A stretch of 64,000 bases of DNA. Origin: Pseudomonas sp. M30-35 (lineage in GTDB: Bacteria; Pseudomonadota; Gammaproteobacteria; Pseudomonadales; Pseudomonadaceae). The stretch lies in assembly GCF_002163625.1 (NCBI RefSeq), contig NZ_CP020892.1:4030001-4094000 (forward strand), given 5' to 3'. How positions within the stretch are numbered: position 1 is the stretch's first letter; each line of letters opens with the position of its first letter. The notes below the pieces were generated by a model. That model searched no databases, had not been told where the DNA came from, and was given only the letters and a program-made list of their open reading frames with translations. This document shows, one piece after another, positions 18,412 to 29,032 of the stretch. The position numbers were made by a program, and so were the translations under genes.

Positions 18412-21400
18412 TCAAGTATCGCCGCTGCTGCGATCGCGAACCACACGAAGTGCGCGAACAAAATCATAGGCACGTATGGCACTCGCCAATGAATCATAGT
18501 CATCCTTGAAAAACTTGCGTAATTCAACAGCTTGCGCTTCCAAAAACTTACTTGCGCGAGGATCATCCTCGATCAGCAAGCGCTCAAGTTGCATACACAA
18601 CTCTCGAATTCTTGCTGGATCCACAGGTGACTCATCGGGCGGCGGCGCCTCAGGGAACTGTTTGAGGATTGCCGCAATGAGTTCACGCACACTGTTTTGC
18701 ACACTTTGCAAATGCACGTCCAGTTGCCGGTGCTCGGGGTCCTGGATTGCTGACTCCAGCAGTCCCGCTTTGGCCAGCAGATCATCAGCACCTAAATTAC
18801 CAGCCAACCCTTTGAGCGAGTGCACAAGGCGCTCTGCGGCCTCATGTTCACCGGCCAACATGGCTGCGCGGATTTGCTCGGGCACATCATGTTGGCTACT
18901 GGCAAACTTTGTAAGCAAACGTTGATACAGCTCCACTTTGCCCAACACCCGGCGCAAGCCAGTCACAACATCAACCCCGGGCAAATACCAGTTGTGAGCC
19001 ACCGGTACTGCCTCGATTGCCTTGGGTTTACTTGTTGCAATCGGCGCAGCAGTGTCCTGCGAGCGCGGCTCTTTTATATCCAGCCAACGCTTCAATGTCG
19101 CCCATAATTCATGAGGGTCGATTGGCTTGCCGATATGGTCATTCATGCCTGCACGAATACAGTCCTCACGGGCTGTAGGCAGCACATTTGCAGTCATTGC
19201 AATCACCGGCAACGTTGCAAACCGTGACTCTTTACGAATCGCTTGAGTGGCGCCAATACCGTCAAGCACGGGCATTTGCATATCCATCAACACCAATGAG
19301 TAATAACCATCAGGGTTGGCGCGCAGCTTATCCAGGGCAATACCGCCATGCTCAGCGTGCTCGATCAGAATCCCGCTTTCTTCCAGTAAGCCTGCGGCCA
19401 CCTCACGATTGAGTTCGTTATCCTCAACCAGCAACACACGCTGTCCATTAAAGTTGGGGAACGAACTCTGGTTACGCGATGAACTGATCGCAGAATCGGG
19501 CGATTCAGCGTTCAAACTACGTAAAACAGCCTCACGCAGCAGCCCCGGATTGACCGGCTTAAACAACACACCATCAATCCCTGCCGCCTTGGCGCTGAAC
19601 AGCAGTTCCTCACGACCATACGCCGTGACCATCAGTACTCTCGGGGCATTTTGCAACTCAAGTGCGCGCAAACGCCGAGTGGTCTCAATGCCATCCATCA
19701 CCGGCATTTGCCAATCGATCATCACCAACTCATAAGGTGAACGCTGATCGATTGCATGCTGAATTTGGCTGAGTGCCTGAGCGCCAGATTCGACCACATC
19801 AACCGCCATCCCCAGGTTACCCAACAATCCATGCAACACCTGACGTGCAGTATTGTTGTCATCCACCACCAGTACGCGTCTGCCCTTCAGCACTACAGGC
19901 TGATCCCGCAGCGAATCCTGCTCAAGGGAGACACCAAACGGCACTGAGCACCAGAACAGGCTACCTTTGCCCTGCTCGCTCTCGACACCAATCTCACCGC
20001 CCATTGCTTCAATCAGTTTTTTACAAATCGCCAAACCAAGGCCGGTGCCACCGTATTTACGCGTGGTTGAGGTATCTGCCTGCTGGAATGACTGAAACAG
20101 TCGACTGATCTGCTCGTGGCTGATACCTATGCCGGTGTCGCGTACGGCAAAGTAGATAAACACTTCCCTGATGCTGCGCTGATCGACACGAATCAGCAGC
20201 TCAATTTCCCCGTCATCAGTGAACTTAACTGCATTATTGGCCAAGTTAATCAGAACCTGGCCCAAGCGGAGCGGGTCACCAATCAAAAACTGCGGCACGG
20301 CTGGATCAAGGTTAAAAATCAATTCAAGATTTTTTTCATTGGCCTTGTCACCGATCAGGTTGGCCACATTCTCCAGCACTTGAAGCAGGTCGAAGTCGAT
20401 GTGCTCAATCTTCAATTCACCCGCTTCGACTTTCGAAAAATCGAGGATGTCATTGATGATCCCCAGCAAGTGCTGTCCGGATTGCTGAATCTTGTTCAGA
20501 TAGTCGCGCTGCCGCGGTGAAGGATCAGCGCGAAGCGCAAGATGCGACATGCCGATAATGGCGTTCATCGGGGTCCGGATCTCATGACTCATATTGGCCA
20601 GGAAATCCGATCTCAACCGAGCGATGTCCTCTGCCATCTCCTTGGCCGCCAATAGCGCCTCTTCGGCTTGCTTGCGCACGGTGATATCACGACTCACACC
20701 AACCAAGCCCAACAGCGCACCTTGATCATCTTGAAAGGTTGTCCGCACTGTATCGAACACAACGCGACGCCCGTCTGGATAAAGCGCCCAACCTTCCGTC
20801 TCGAATGCACCATGTTGGCTCAGGGCAACTTTATCGTGACCTGCGCGCGCCTTAGCCCATTCACTGTCCAGCAACTCCATATCGTTCTTGCCGAGAACCT
20901 CTTCGCGAGTCAGGCCAAACAATTCGGCGCAGGCTTGGTTAATCCCTGCGTAATTACCTTTTTCATCTTTAAACCAGATTGGATCCGGAATCGCGTTTAT
21001 CAATGCGGTCAACGTACGCCGCTGCAGTTGGGCCTCTGCCTCCGCACGCGCCCGTTCTACGATTTGCACGCTAAGCCGGCGGTTCCAGACCAGAACAAAG
21101 GTAATCAGCGCTATTATCCCGAGCAAATATGGCCAGCCAACCATTATCAAACGCTGCCAGTTAAACTCGGTCAACGCGGGCAACCAGTGCGCTTTAATGG
21201 TTGCCGTTTCCTTGTCAGTGACGGTCAGCAGCGCTTCATCCATTGCCCGCTGCAACTCTGGCGCGCTCATGCGCACCGCAAAGGTAAATTCACTGTTGGT
21301 TAAGCCTGCTTCAGCGCGGACCTCAATATTGGTCAGGTTGAGCTCGCGAATCAGATAGCTGGCAACGATCATATCGCCGACATACGCATCAACGCGCCCG

Positions 21401-21966
21401 GATGACAATGCCTGCAACGCATCGCGAGTCGTCTCGACCTGCATCAGTTTGATACGGGGCACCTTGGTTTTGAGGCCCGCCTCAACCACATAGCCACGTT
21501 CAACCGCAACCCGATGGCCGTCCAAGTCGGAGAGCGTTTGCACGCGGTCACCCGAACGGGTGAAAATTAAACTGCTGCTGACAATGTAAGGCTGGGTAAA
21601 ACGCATAAACTTCTCGCGCTCAGGCGTTCGAACCACAGAAGGCAAGAGATCAACTTTATCAGCTCTAAGCGCGGCGACTGCGGCGTCCCAGCTATCAAAC
21701 AGCACGACCTCAACACCCATGCCCAGACGCTTGCTGAGTAATTGCAGATATTCACCGCTGAGACCGGTGTATTCACCCTGCTCGTCGATCACATCAAAAG
21801 GTGCCCAGCTATCCCGCTCGACACCCACACGGATAATCGGATTAGCCTTTATCCAGGCTTGATCCTCATCACTTAGCGGCACTTGTGCAGCTTGCACCGA
21901 GAAACATAACAACCAGCACAGTAGCAACCCACCGATACGCGCCATCAACAAGATCCTTGAAGTCAC
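18412..21966 (-). CDS. BvgS-like hybrid sensor histidine kinase
   Basis: A 1184-residue inner-membrane multi-step kinase. Order of domains: signal peptide (1-27), periplasmic solute-binding domain of SBP family 3 (about 40-265), membrane helix (273-293), PAS (about 315-435), dimerisation domain with His461 in '[17 protein letters not shown]', ATPase domain (565-680, GGTGLGLAI), receiver 1 with Asp751, receiver 2 with Asp895, and a C-terminal Hpt domain with His1049 in '[13 protein letters not shown]'. The binding domain suggests an amino-acid-like ligand, but none can be named. The phosphorelay could pass to Asp62 of the adjacent response regulator. Confidence 0.92.
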   Translation of the reverse strand: MTSRILLMARIGGLLLCWLLCFSVQAAQVPLSDEDQAWIKANPIIRVGVERDSWAPFDVIDEQGEYTGLSGEYLQLLSKRLGMGVEVVLFDSWDAAVAALRADKVDLLPSVVRTPEREKFMRFTQPYIVSSSLIFTRSGDRVQTLSDLDGHRVAVERGYVVEAGLKTKVPRIKLMQVETTRDALQALSSGRVDAYVGDMIVASYLIRELNLTNIEVRAEAGLTNSEFTFAVRMSAPELQRAMDEALLTVTDKETATIKAHWLPALTEFNWQRLIMVGWPYLLGIIALITFVLVWNRRLSVQIVERARAEAEAQLQRRTLTALINAIPDPIWFKDEKGNYAGINQACAELFGLTREEVLGKNDMELLDSEWAKARAGHDKVALSQHGAFETEGWALYPDGRRVVFDTVRTTFQDDQGALLGLVGVSRDITVRKQAEEALLAAKEMAEDIARLRSDFLANMSHEIRTPMNAIIGMSHLALRADPSPRQRDYLNKIQQSGQHLLGIINDILDFSKVEAGELKIEHIDFDLLQVLENVANLIGDKANEKNLELIFNLDPAVPQFLIGDPLRLGQVLINLANNAVKFTDDGEIELLIRVDQRSIREVFIYFAVRDTGIGISHEQISRLFQSFQQADTSTTRKYGGTGLGLAICKKLIEAMGGEIGVESEQGKGSLFWCSVPFGVSLEQDSLRDQPVVLKGRRVLVVDDNNTARQVLHGLLGNLGMAVDVVESGAQALSQIQHAIDQRSPYELVMIDWQMPVMDGIETTRRLRALELQNAPRVLMVTAYGREELLFSAKAAGIDGVLFKPVNPGLLREAVLRSLNAESPDSAISSSRNQSSFPNFNGQRVLLVEDNELNREVAAGLLEESGILIEHAEHGGIALDKLRANPDGYYSLVLMDMQMPVLDGIGATQAIRKESRFATLPVIAMTANVLPTAREDCIRAGMNDHIGKPIDPHELWATLKRWLDIKEPRSQDTAAPIATSKPKAIEAVPVAHNWYLPGVDVVTGLRRVLGKVELYQRLLTKFASSQHDVPEQIRAAMLAGEHEAAERLVHSLKGLAGNLGADDLLAKAGLLESAIQDPEHRQLDVHLQSVQNSVRELIAAILKQFPEAPPPDESPVDPARIRELCMQLERLLIEDDPRASKFLEAQAVELRKFFKDDYDSLASAIRAYDFVRALRVVRDRSSGDT

Positions 21967-22042
21967 CCTTTGTTAACTAATTGCAGCTTAGCCCTTGTGG
22001 CCAAAACCATTTGCACTTAGGAACCAACGGCAGGTACGAAAA

Positions 22043-22062
22043 CGGCGCCTTGTGAGGCGCCG
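22043..22062 (-). terminator. Hairpin terminator after the thiolase gene
   Basis: A perfect 8-bp stem CGGCGCCT / AGGCGCCG with a four-base loop, followed on the minus strand by GTTTTCG. It lies between the thiolase stop and the hybrid-kinase start, so it would separate the two transcription units. The T-run is short, hence moderate confidence. Confidence 0.55.
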
Positions 22063-22110
22063 CTAAATTATTCAGCGATATCTCTGTAAGCAATGCCAGT
22101 CATCTCATCA

Positions 22111-23394
22111 TTACTTCTCGAGAATTGCCGTCACGCCCTGCCCGCCCGCCGCACAAATCGAAATCAAACCGCGCGCTTCAGTTTGCTCTGCAGCCGCAAG
22201 CAACTTGGCCAAATTGGCGATAATACGCCCACCGGTTGCAGCAAATGGATGGCCTGCCGCCAGTGAGCTGCCTTTGACATTCATCTTGCTGCGATCAATC
22301 GAGCCCAAAGGCTTGTCCAAGCCCAGACGCGTCTTGCAATACTCAGGGTCTTCCCAGGCCTTGAGGGTGCACAACACTTGCGCAGCAAAGGCTTCATGAA
22401 TCTCGTAGTAATCGAAGTCCTGCAACGTCAGATTGTTACGCGCCAGCAACCTTGGCACTGCGTAGACTGGTGCCATGAGCAGACCTTCAGCACCGTCGAC
22501 AAAATCGACCGCTGCGGCTTCACCGTCACGCCAGTAGGCCAGAATAGGCAGACCGCGTGCCTTTGCCCACTCTTCGCTGGCAAGCAGCACCAGTGAAGCT
22601 CCGTCGGTCAGGGGTGTTGAATTTGCGGCGGTCAGGGTGCCGCGCGAACTGCGCTCAAATACCGGCTTGAGGGTGGCGAGCTTTTCAATGTTGATATCAG
22701 GTCGCAGGTTGTTATCGCGAGTCAGGCTGCTAAACGGCGTCAGCAAATCATCTTGCCAGCCGTCAGCGTAAGCCGCCGCCATTTTCTGGTGGCTTTCGAC
22801 CGCCAGTTGATCTTGCTCATCGCGTGGAATCGACCAGGTTTGCGCCATCAGCTCGCAGTGCTCGCCCATCGACAGGCCCGTGCGCGGCTCACCATTACGG
22901 GGCAGTGACGGCGACAGGTGACGCGGACGAATTTTCAGCAGGGTTTTGATCTTGTCAGCGGTGGATTTGCTGCGATTAGCTTCAAGCAGAATCTTGCGCA
23001 ACCCCTCGTTCACCCCGATAGGTGCATCGGAGGTGGTATCAACTCCCCCAGCGATGCCGCACTCGATTTGCCCTAAGGCAATTTTGTTGGCGACCAGCAG
23101 CGCTGCTTCAAGCCCTGTACCGCAAGCTTGCTGAATGTCGTAAGCAGGTGTTTCCGGGGCCAGCAATGAGCCCAGAACGCACTCACGAGTCAGATTGAAG
23201 TCCCGCGAATGCTTGAGTACGGCGCCAGCAACCACTTCCCCCATACGCTCGCCATGCAAGTTAAAGCGCTCAACCAGACCGCCCAGCGCACTGGTGAGCA
23301 TTTCCTGATTACTTGCCGTGGCATACGCTGTGTTGGAGCGCGCGAACGGAATACGATTACCACCGATGATGGCAACGCGACGCAGCTGGGTCAT
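22111..23394 (-). CDS. Acetyl-CoA C-acyltransferase (thiolase)
   Basis: A 427-residue thiolase that cleaves or forms 3-ketoacyl-CoA. The nucleophile Cys is in 'IQQACGTGLEA' (near 91), the catalytic His is in 'YEIHEAFAAQVL' and the second Cys is in 'ISICAAGGQGV' near the C-terminus. The signature 'NVKGSSLAAGHPFAATGGR' is present. The opening 'RVAIIGGNRIPFARSNTAY' resembles FadI-type and trifunctional-protein thiolases. It is divergent from the two-domain SDR gene, followed by AraC and MaoC genes, which together look like a fatty-acid or polyketide-like acyl-CoA module. Confidence 0.88.
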   Translation of the reverse strand: MTQLRRVAIIGGNRIPFARSNTAYATASNQEMLTSALGGLVERFNLHGERMGEVVAGAVLKHSRDFNLTRECVLGSLLAPETPAYDIQQACGTGLEAALLVANKIALGQIECGIAGGVDTTSDAPIGVNEGLRKILLEANRSKSTADKIKTLLKIRPRHLSPSLPRNGEPRTGLSMGEHCELMAQTWSIPRDEQDQLAVESHQKMAAAYADGWQDDLLTPFSSLTRDNNLRPDINIEKLATLKPVFERSSRGTLTAANSTPLTDGASLVLLASEEWAKARGLPILAYWRDGEAAAVDFVDGAEGLLMAPVYAVPRLLARNNLTLQDFDYYEIHEAFAAQVLCTLKAWEDPEYCKTRLGLDKPLGSIDRSKMNVKGSSLAAGHPFAATGGRIIANLAKLLAAAEQTEARGLISICAAGGQGVTAILEK

Positions 23395-23672
23395 GAGTGA
23401 CTCCTTGCGAAAGTGAAATTGGAGTGTCGCATAGGCTAGCGTGTAACCGCAGCTTCACATTGGCCTGCATGCCGACCCGATAAAGATTCAAGTCAATTGC
23501 GCGATACTGTTGTCACAGTAGAGTAATCGAGCCTCTGATTGCTGAATTTGTCCTCAGTGCGTTAAAGCGATGATCATTTACGATAGGTAAAACTCGCATT
23601 GCACTCCCTTTGCTGGCTAGCTATTCAGAAGACCCTTCGCTCACCTTTTTGTTCTGCTCGCAGGAGCCTTTC

Positions 23673-25025
23673 ATGTCTGACCGTTATCTATCTTTCGCCA
23701 ACTCAGCCACCGGGCGCCGCGTTGTTAGCGCCCTCGGCCTACCCGCGCCGCTAAGACTGGAACGCTGGACAGCCGGACGTAATCGTCCAGTTGATGGCGC
23801 CATACTGCTTAGCGGTGGCCAACTGAGCCAAGCCATTAGCCGCTTTGCCAACAAGCTCAGCGACCAAATATTTGCCAATGAAGAAGGCACATTTGACCTG
23901 CCGCGCTGGACCGCAGAGCATTCGCCGAAGCTCAAAGCGCTGGTGTTCGACGCCAGCGAGCTGACCCGCTTCGAGCAGCTAATCGCCCTGCGCGATTTCT
24001 TCCAGCCGGCATTCAAGGGGCTGAGCAGCTGCCCACATATCATAGTGCTCGGCCGCCCGCCGCAAAGCCTTAAAGACCCTGTCGCGGCCAGCGTGCAGCG
24101 CTCACTTGAAGGTTTCACCCGCTCACTGGGCAAAGAAATACGCCGTGGTGGCACCGTGCAATTGCTCTACGTCGACAAGGGTGGAGAAACTCAGCTGGAA
24201 GGCGCGTTACGCTTTTTCCTGTCACCTAAAAGCGCTTACGTATCGGGCCAAGTGCTACATCTCAACGCCTGTAGCGCCGAAGTCAAAGACTGGACGCGGC
24301 CACTGGCAGGCAAAACAGCGCTCGTCACCGGCGCCTCGCGCGGCATTGGTGCAGCAATTGCCGAAACCCTGGCCCGCGATGGCGCTGAAGTGGTTCTACT
24401 TGATGTTCCAGCTGTACAGGCTGATCTCGAAGCCCTGGCCGCACGCTTGGGTGGGCGCAGTATTGCTCTGGATATTTGCGCAGAGAACGCCGCAGAAACA
24501 CTACTTGAAGCCTTACCCGAAGGCCTCGACATCGTGGTGCATAACGCGGGAATTACCCGCGACAAGACACTGGCCAAAATGAGTGATGGCTTCTGGAACT
24601 CGGTGATCAACGTCAACCTCAGCGCACCGCAAGTACTGACCCAAGCGCTACTCGACGCAAAAAAGCTGCATGAGAATGCGCGCATCGTGCTGATTGCCTC
24701 GATTAGCGGAATTGCGGGCAACATGGGCCAAACTAACTACGCCACCAGTAAAGCTGGAGTCATTGGTGTCGCTCAGTCGTGGGCGCCAGCGCTGGCCAAG
24801 CAAAACATCACAATCAATGCCGTTGCGCCTGGCTTTATCGAAACGCAAATGACTGCGGCCATCCCGCTGACCATTCGTGAGGCGGGCAGACGCATGAATT
24901 CAATGGGCCAAGGTGGCTTGCCGCAAGATGTCGCCGAAGCAGTGGCATGGTTTGCTCAACCATGCACCGGCGCCGTGACCGGTCAGGTCATGCGTGTATG
25001 TGGGCAAAGCCTGCTGGGTGCCTAG
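23673..25025 (+). CDS. Two-domain short-chain dehydrogenase (FabG4-like 3-ketoacyl reductase)
   Basis: A 450-residue high-molecular-weight FabG-type reductase. The N-terminal half (about 1-195) is an inactive flavodoxin-like domain. The C-terminal half is the catalytic SDR, with the NADP loop TGASRGIG (near 220-227), 'VVHNAGITRDKTL', a catalytic Ser in 'LIASISGIAGNMGQ' and the YxxxK motif YATSK. The ATG at 23673 follows AGGAGCC, and 451 codons equal the normal FabG4 length; the longer frame from 23610 is not conserved. It should reduce 3-ketoacyl-CoA/ACP made or used by the divergent thiolase. Confidence 0.87.
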   Translation: MSDRYLSFANSATGRRVVSALGLPAPLRLERWTAGRNRPVDGAILLSGGQLSQAISRFANKLSDQIFANEEGTFDLPRWTAEHSPKLKALVFDASELTRFEQLIALRDFFQPAFKGLSSCPHIIVLGRPPQSLKDPVAASVQRSLEGFTRSLGKEIRRGGTVQLLYVDKGGETQLEGALRFFLSPKSAYVSGQVLHLNACSAEVKDWTRPLAGKTALVTGASRGIGAAIAETLARDGAEVVLLDVPAVQADLEALAARLGGRSIALDICAENAAETLLEALPEGLDIVVHNAGITRDKTLAKMSDGFWNSVINVNLSAPQVLTQALLDAKKLHENARIVLIASISGIAGNMGQTNYATSKAGVIGVAQSWAPALAKQNITINAVAPGFIETQMTAAIPLTIREAGRRMNSMGQGGLPQDVAEAVAWFAQPCTGAVTGQVMRVCGQSLLGA

Positions 25026-25052
25026 GCTATAAGCCCAAACAACCACAGAAAA

Positions 25053-25082
25053 CTAGCGCTGCGCGGGCTCGCGCAGCGCTAG
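25053..25082. terminator. Bidirectional terminator between SDR and AraC genes
   Basis: A 12-bp perfect stem CTAGCGCTGCGC / GCGCAGCGCTAG with a six-base loop. A-rich sequence lies on the left and AAAACTT lies a few bases to the right. It is between the 3' ends of two converging genes, so it could stop transcription both ways. Confidence 0.75.
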
Positions 25083-25094
25083 ATAAAACTTGAT

Positions 25095-26087
25095 TCAAGC
25101 CTTCCTCCGGTTGCGATATTCAACCGGGGTTACGCCAACCCAACGCTTGAATGCTCGATAAAAGGTACTTGGCTCAGAGAACCCCGTGAGTTCGACAATC
25201 ACCTCAATACGCTCATCAGTATTGAGCAGCAGGTCTTTGGCTAGACGGCAACGGTAATCGCTGACCAGATCATTGAAACGCACACCGGCGATGGTCAGAC
25301 GTTCACGCAAACGTCGAGCAGGCATACCCAATCGCAGCGAGACCTGCTCCAGTGTGGCGCGGTTTTCGATCACCAGTTCCGCAATCAAATCACGCACGGA
25401 GTTGACCAGGTCAAACCGCTCAATCTCACTGAGTTGGCGCTGCGCCAAAGAGTCGTGCATTTGTAGCACTTCAGGCTGTGCTAGCGCTGAAGACCTGCTC
25501 AGGATTGCACTGTCAAACACCAGTGCATAACGCTCGCTGCCCATGTGTGCAGGGCAGCCATAAACGGCTCGATATTGTTCACTCGAGGCGCCCTGCTCGT
25601 GAATGAAATGCACCTCGTAGAGCGCGAACTCACCTTCAGTCAATGCGTTGAACAACCGGATGACAGCTCCGGCAAACATCTCTGGAAAGTGACGCGACAC
25701 ACCACTGTCCGCAGCTAAAGTCAAAACGGCACGACCACCTTCAACATCAAGGCGTGCCTTCAGCGTATCGGAGAGCAGACGCATGTAGCGCAAGGCGTGA
25801 CGCAGGCCTGCACCAAAGGTTTCATTGGAGAGGAATAAGTATTCGAGCAACAAACCTTGATAGATGGGCAAATGTTCGACAAGGAACAACCCGGCATGTT
25901 CTTCCCCTGTCTCATCAATAACCGCCTGCCAAAACATTTCCTGAAGCGCATGAGAAAAGCGGTTAGGCGGTAACTCTCCTGTTTGTAAGCCGATACGTGC
26001 CAAAACCTTGGCCGGGTCAGTTCCACTGGCTTGTAATGCGGCGAGCACAGGCCGCATCAACGCAATATCATCCGTAAGATCGCGCAT
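25095..26087 (-). CDS. AraC-family transcriptional regulator
   Basis: A 330-residue regulator with an N-terminal arabinose-binding-like domain (PF12625 type; 'GTDPAKVLARIGLQTG', 'SHALQEMFWQAVIDETGEEHAGLFL'). The C-terminal pair of helix-turn-helix motifs ends 'ELTGFSEPSTFYRAFKRWVGVTPVEYRNRRKA', typical of the OruR/ArgR-like group. It is encoded between the SDR and MaoC genes, converging on the first and divergent from the second. It probably controls the nearby acyl-CoA genes (inference from position). Confidence 0.88.
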   Translation of the reverse strand: MRDLTDDIALMRPVLAALQASGTDPAKVLARIGLQTGELPPNRFSHALQEMFWQAVIDETGEEHAGLFLVEHLPIYQGLLLEYLFLSNETFGAGLRHALRYMRLLSDTLKARLDVEGGRAVLTLAADSGVSRHFPEMFAGAVIRLFNALTEGEFALYEVHFIHEQGASSEQYRAVYGCPAHMGSERYALVFDSAILSRSSALAQPEVLQMHDSLAQRQLSEIERFDLVNSVRDLIAELVIENRATLEQVSLRLGMPARRLRERLTIAGVRFNDLVSDYRCRLAKDLLLNTDERIEVIVELTGFSEPSTFYRAFKRWVGVTPVEYRNRRKA

Positions 26088-26306
26088 GCTTAACTTCTTT
26101 TATAAGTACATATTAGGTGCCTTACATCTTAGGCAGCTTTACCAGGCGGGCTCAAGCAGCCATCTTGCCCAATTAACGAACGGCAACGGAACAACCATTG
26201 TCCAAAGTGCTATTGACTGGCCTGACGAATGCTAAAACACAGAGGCCAATGCTTGAGGTTTCGCAGCTACTAAGCTGCTGTCAGCGTTTAATGGAGGCGC
26301 ACATTA

Positions 26307-27164
26307 ATGACTATCCAATGGCTTGACCTTGATACTGTGCCGGCGCTGCCCGGACTATTTTTGCAGGCGCTTTTGCGACGTGGAGCTACAGGTAAAGAGT
26401 TGCCAAACCTTGGCCTGCGGACCCATACCAGCATCAACCCACAGAATCTTGCGGCCTACCGCAAAGTCTGCGGTGCAGCCGACTCCAGCCTACTTCCGCC
26501 CGCCTACCCGCATGTGCTGGCATTCCCCCTGCAACTGAAACTACTCACCGATAAGCGCTTTCCGTTCCCGCTACTCGGCCTGGTACACCTTGAAAACAGT
26601 ATACAAGTGTTACGCCCACTCGCGGGGCTTGGCCCCTTCAGCATCAGCGTGCATGTTGAAAATCTGAAACCCCATGACAAAGGCGCTATTTTCAGCATTA
26701 TTACCTGTTTAGAAGACCAACTCGGCCTACTTTGGCGAGGTGACAGCAGAGTACTTTGTCGTGGCGTTAAGCTGGACGGAAGCCCTGAAGCACCACTGGA
26801 ACTCCCGGATGTACCGCTGACCACGCGGGGCCAGTGGCATGCCCCAAGCGATATCGGCCGGCGCTACGCAAGAGTCGCAGGCGACTACAACCCGATTCAC
26901 CTGTCAGCATTGAGCGCCAAACTCTTTGGCTTCCCGCGCGCAATCGCTCACGGCCTATGGAACAAAGGCCGCGTGCTGGCCGACCTTGCCGAACAACTTC
27001 CAGACAGTGGCTACCAGATTGATGTGCGCTTCAAAAAACCGCTGTTACTGCCAGGCGACGTCACGCTTGAATCAAGTGCAGACGCCGCAACAGGACAATT
27101 CACCCTGGCCAGTTCACATGACATGTTGCATTTGCACGGCAATTGGCAGCCGCTAAACCATTGA
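26307..27164 (+). CDS. MaoC-like hydratase/dehydratase
   Basis: A 285-residue hot-dog-fold protein. The C-terminal MaoC domain has the catalytic pattern 'RRYARVAGDYNPIHLS' (Asp and His near 196 and 201) followed by 'FGFPRAIAHGLW', typical of R-specific enoyl-CoA hydratases. The N-terminal half is a divergent hot-dog repeat. It probably hydrates enoyl-CoA or dehydrates 3-hydroxyacyl-CoA in the same pathway as the thiolase and SDR nearby. The ATG is preceded by GGAGGCGCACATTA. Confidence 0.85.
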   Translation: MTIQWLDLDTVPALPGLFLQALLRRGATGKELPNLGLRTHTSINPQNLAAYRKVCGAADSSLLPPAYPHVLAFPLQLKLLTDKRFPFPLLGLVHLENSIQVLRPLAGLGPFSISVHVENLKPHDKGAIFSIITCLEDQLGLLWRGDSRVLCRGVKLDGSPEAPLELPDVPLTTRGQWHAPSDIGRRYARVAGDYNPIHLSALSAKLFGFPRAIAHGLWNKGRVLADLAEQLPDSGYQIDVRFKKPLLLPGDVTLESSADAATGQFTLASSHDMLHLHGNWQPLNH

Positions 27165-27250
27165 TTTCTGGAGCTACAGCCAAAGTAAGCTCAAGCGGCT
27201 TGCACCGCCGCACGATCCATCCCAAGCTATGCGCCTTCAAGGAGCGCAGC

Positions 27251-27556
27251 ATGAATATCACCGAACTCACCAACCGCCTGCACGCGATTCGCGATCGTAA
27301 CGATTGGAAGCAGTATCACAGTCCTAAAAACCTGGCGATGGCTGCAAGCGTCGAAATGGCTGAGCTGGTTGAAATTTTCCAGTGGCTGACTGAACAGCAA
27401 TCCCATGAGCTTTCAAATGATGTGCTCGAACACGCGGGTCAGGAGGTCGGTGACATCGTGCTTTATTTACTGCTGCTGTGCAGCGAGTTGGGTTTGGACA
27501 TGGAACAGGTCGTACGGGCCAAACTTGCGGACAGCGAAAGGCGGTTTGCATCGTGA
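27251..27556 (+). CDS. MazG-like nucleotide pyrophosphohydrolase (dCTPase type)
   Basis: A 101-residue all-alpha NTP pyrophosphatase of the MazG/RS21-C6 group. It starts at ATG 27251 after GGAGCGCAGC. The metal-binding pattern is 'ASVEMAELVEIFQW' (EEXXE-like) and 'EVGDIVLYLLLLCSELG' (EXXD). 'WKQYHSPKNLAMAASVE' is characteristic of the dCTP pyrophosphatase branch. It would remove modified or excess dNTPs. Its stop codon overlaps the GTG start of cmoM (GTGA), so the two are translationally coupled. Confidence 0.85.
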   Translation: MNITELTNRLHAIRDRNDWKQYHSPKNLAMAASVEMAELVEIFQWLTEQQSHELSNDVLEHAGQEVGDIVLYLLLLCSELGLDMEQVVRAKLADSERRFAS

Positions 27557-28305
27557 AAGATCGTCATTTTGATGAGCTCGCCACCCGCTTTGCAGAAAAA
27601 ATCTACGGCGGTGCAAAAGGTGCAATTCGGCTAGCGGTTTTGCAAGCAGACCTCGCCGAAGCCCTGCCCGATCGGCCGTTGCGCGTGCTTGATGTCGGCG
27701 CGGGGCTGGGCCATATGTCTTTGTGGCTGGCGCAGCGGGGCCATCAAGTCACGCTTGCTGAACCTGCCGAGCCGATGCTTAACGGCGCCCGCGAACGGTT
27801 CGCCGAGGCAGGTGTTGAGGCCACATTCATCCAAGCGCCATGGCAAGACTTGCTTGGCCAATGCAACCAACCTTATGACCTCGTTATCTGTCACGCGGTA
27901 CTCGAATGGCTTGCCGAACCGCACTCAATCCTACCCGTTCTGCATCAACTGACGGCGCCAAATGGTTGGCTGTCACTGGCGTTTTACAACAAAGACGCGT
28001 TGATCTACCGCAACCTGCTCAAAGGCCATTTCCGTAAGTTACGCAAAGCTGAATTTGCCGGTGAAAAACAAAGCCTGACGCCGCAACGTCCTGTCGACCC
28101 GCATGAGTTGGCAGCGCAACTTAGCGGAGAATGGCAAGTCGAAACACAGAGTGGTGTGCGTGTTTTCCATGACTACATGCCACGGGACTTTCAGCTAAAG
28201 GCAGAGCTAATCGACCTTTTGGAGATGGAACTGGCTTACCGGCGCCATCCCACATTTGCAGGCTTAGGCCGCTATTTGCACTGGGTGTGCCGTCCACGTC
28301 AATAA
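27553..28305 (+). CDS. cmoM: tRNA 5-carboxymethoxyuridine methyltransferase CmoM
   Basis: A 250-residue SAM methyltransferase starting with GTG 27553, which overlaps the previous stop. Its opening '[32 protein letters not shown]' is the CmoM/SmtA signature. The SAM motif VLDVGAGLG is near 47-55, followed by '[13 protein letters not shown]'. CmoM methylates cmo5U34 to mcmo5U34 in some tRNAs. An in-frame longer start at 27478 overlaps the MazG-like gene and is not supported. Confidence 0.9.
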   Translation: MKDRHFDELATRFAEKIYGGAKGAIRLAVLQADLAEALPDRPLRVLDVGAGLGHMSLWLAQRGHQVTLAEPAEPMLNGARERFAEAGVEATFIQAPWQDLLGQCNQPYDLVICHAVLEWLAEPHSILPVLHQLTAPNGWLSLAFYNKDALIYRNLLKGHFRKLRKAEFAGEKQSLTPQRPVDPHELAAQLSGEWQVETQSGVRVFHDYMPRDFQLKAELIDLLEMELAYRRHPTFAGLGRYLHWVCRPRQ

Positions 28306-28316
28306 GGAGTCGCGAG

Positions 28317-28940
28317 ATGCATCGTGCAGTCAGCTTAATCTTCGGCCTGACAGCTCTGCTCGGCCTTGCGGCCTGCCAGTCAAGCAATCCCTACAGCGCA
28401 TCCTCAAAACCACTGCCGCCAGCGCCTGCACATGCGGCCGGGCAGATTGATCTAAGCGCCTACCCGGCACCCACACGCGACTACGGCCGTTATCGCAGTT
28501 GGAGCTGGGCCAATAAGCAGCTACCCGCGGGTAGCGCCTGGGCGAGCAGTGCAATGATTAGCAGCGCAGTCAGTAACAGCCTCGACCGCGCCGGCTTACG
28601 CCCGGTGCAAAGCGGTAAAGCCGCAGACTTATGGGTCAGCGCCAGCGTGCGACTAGAAACCCGCCTGCGCCAATCTTACGACCGCGGCGGTGTCTACTAC
28701 GGTGCAGGCAGTGGCTATTATGATCGCTATGACCGTTACGGCGCTTACGGTAGCGTGCCTATCGTGCGCACTTATCAGCAAGAAGTCGCAGTCGTGCGTG
28801 TCGACTTTTACGACAGCCGCGATGGTCAGCCTATCTGGAGTGGCAGCGCCGAAGCCCTTAGCGGCAGTGATGAAAGTGAACGCAACAAGGCGTTACGAGA
28901 AGCGCTGCACAACGCGCTCTCTAGTTACCCGCCGGATTGA
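28317..28940 (+). CDS. DUF4136 lipoprotein
   Basis: A 207-residue predicted outer-envelope lipoprotein with lipobox LAAC (Cys20) and a proline/alanine-rich linker. The DUF4136 domain shows '[18 protein letters not shown]', '[15 protein letters not shown]' and '[19 protein letters not shown]'. A Tyr/Gly-rich loop ([19 protein letters not shown]) is in the middle. The ATG at 28317 follows AAGGAGTCGCGAG; an earlier start at 28287 overlaps cmoM. A paralogue follows immediately. The family has no established function. Confidence 0.85.
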   Translation: MHRAVSLIFGLTALLGLAACQSSNPYSASSKPLPPAPAHAAGQIDLSAYPAPTRDYGRYRSWSWANKQLPAGSAWASSAMISSAVSNSLDRAGLRPVQSGKAADLWVSASVRLETRLRQSYDRGGVYYGAGSGYYDRYDRYGAYGSVPIVRTYQQEVAVVRVDFYDSRDGQPIWSGSAEALSGSDESERNKALREALHNALSSYPPD

Positions 28941-29032
28941 GCAGCACAGTTAGCAACACTCGATACTGGTTTGACGGCATGGGCCGCGCTTGCATAAGAC
29001 AACAAACCCTAAGTGGTCGTCGGAGATAAACA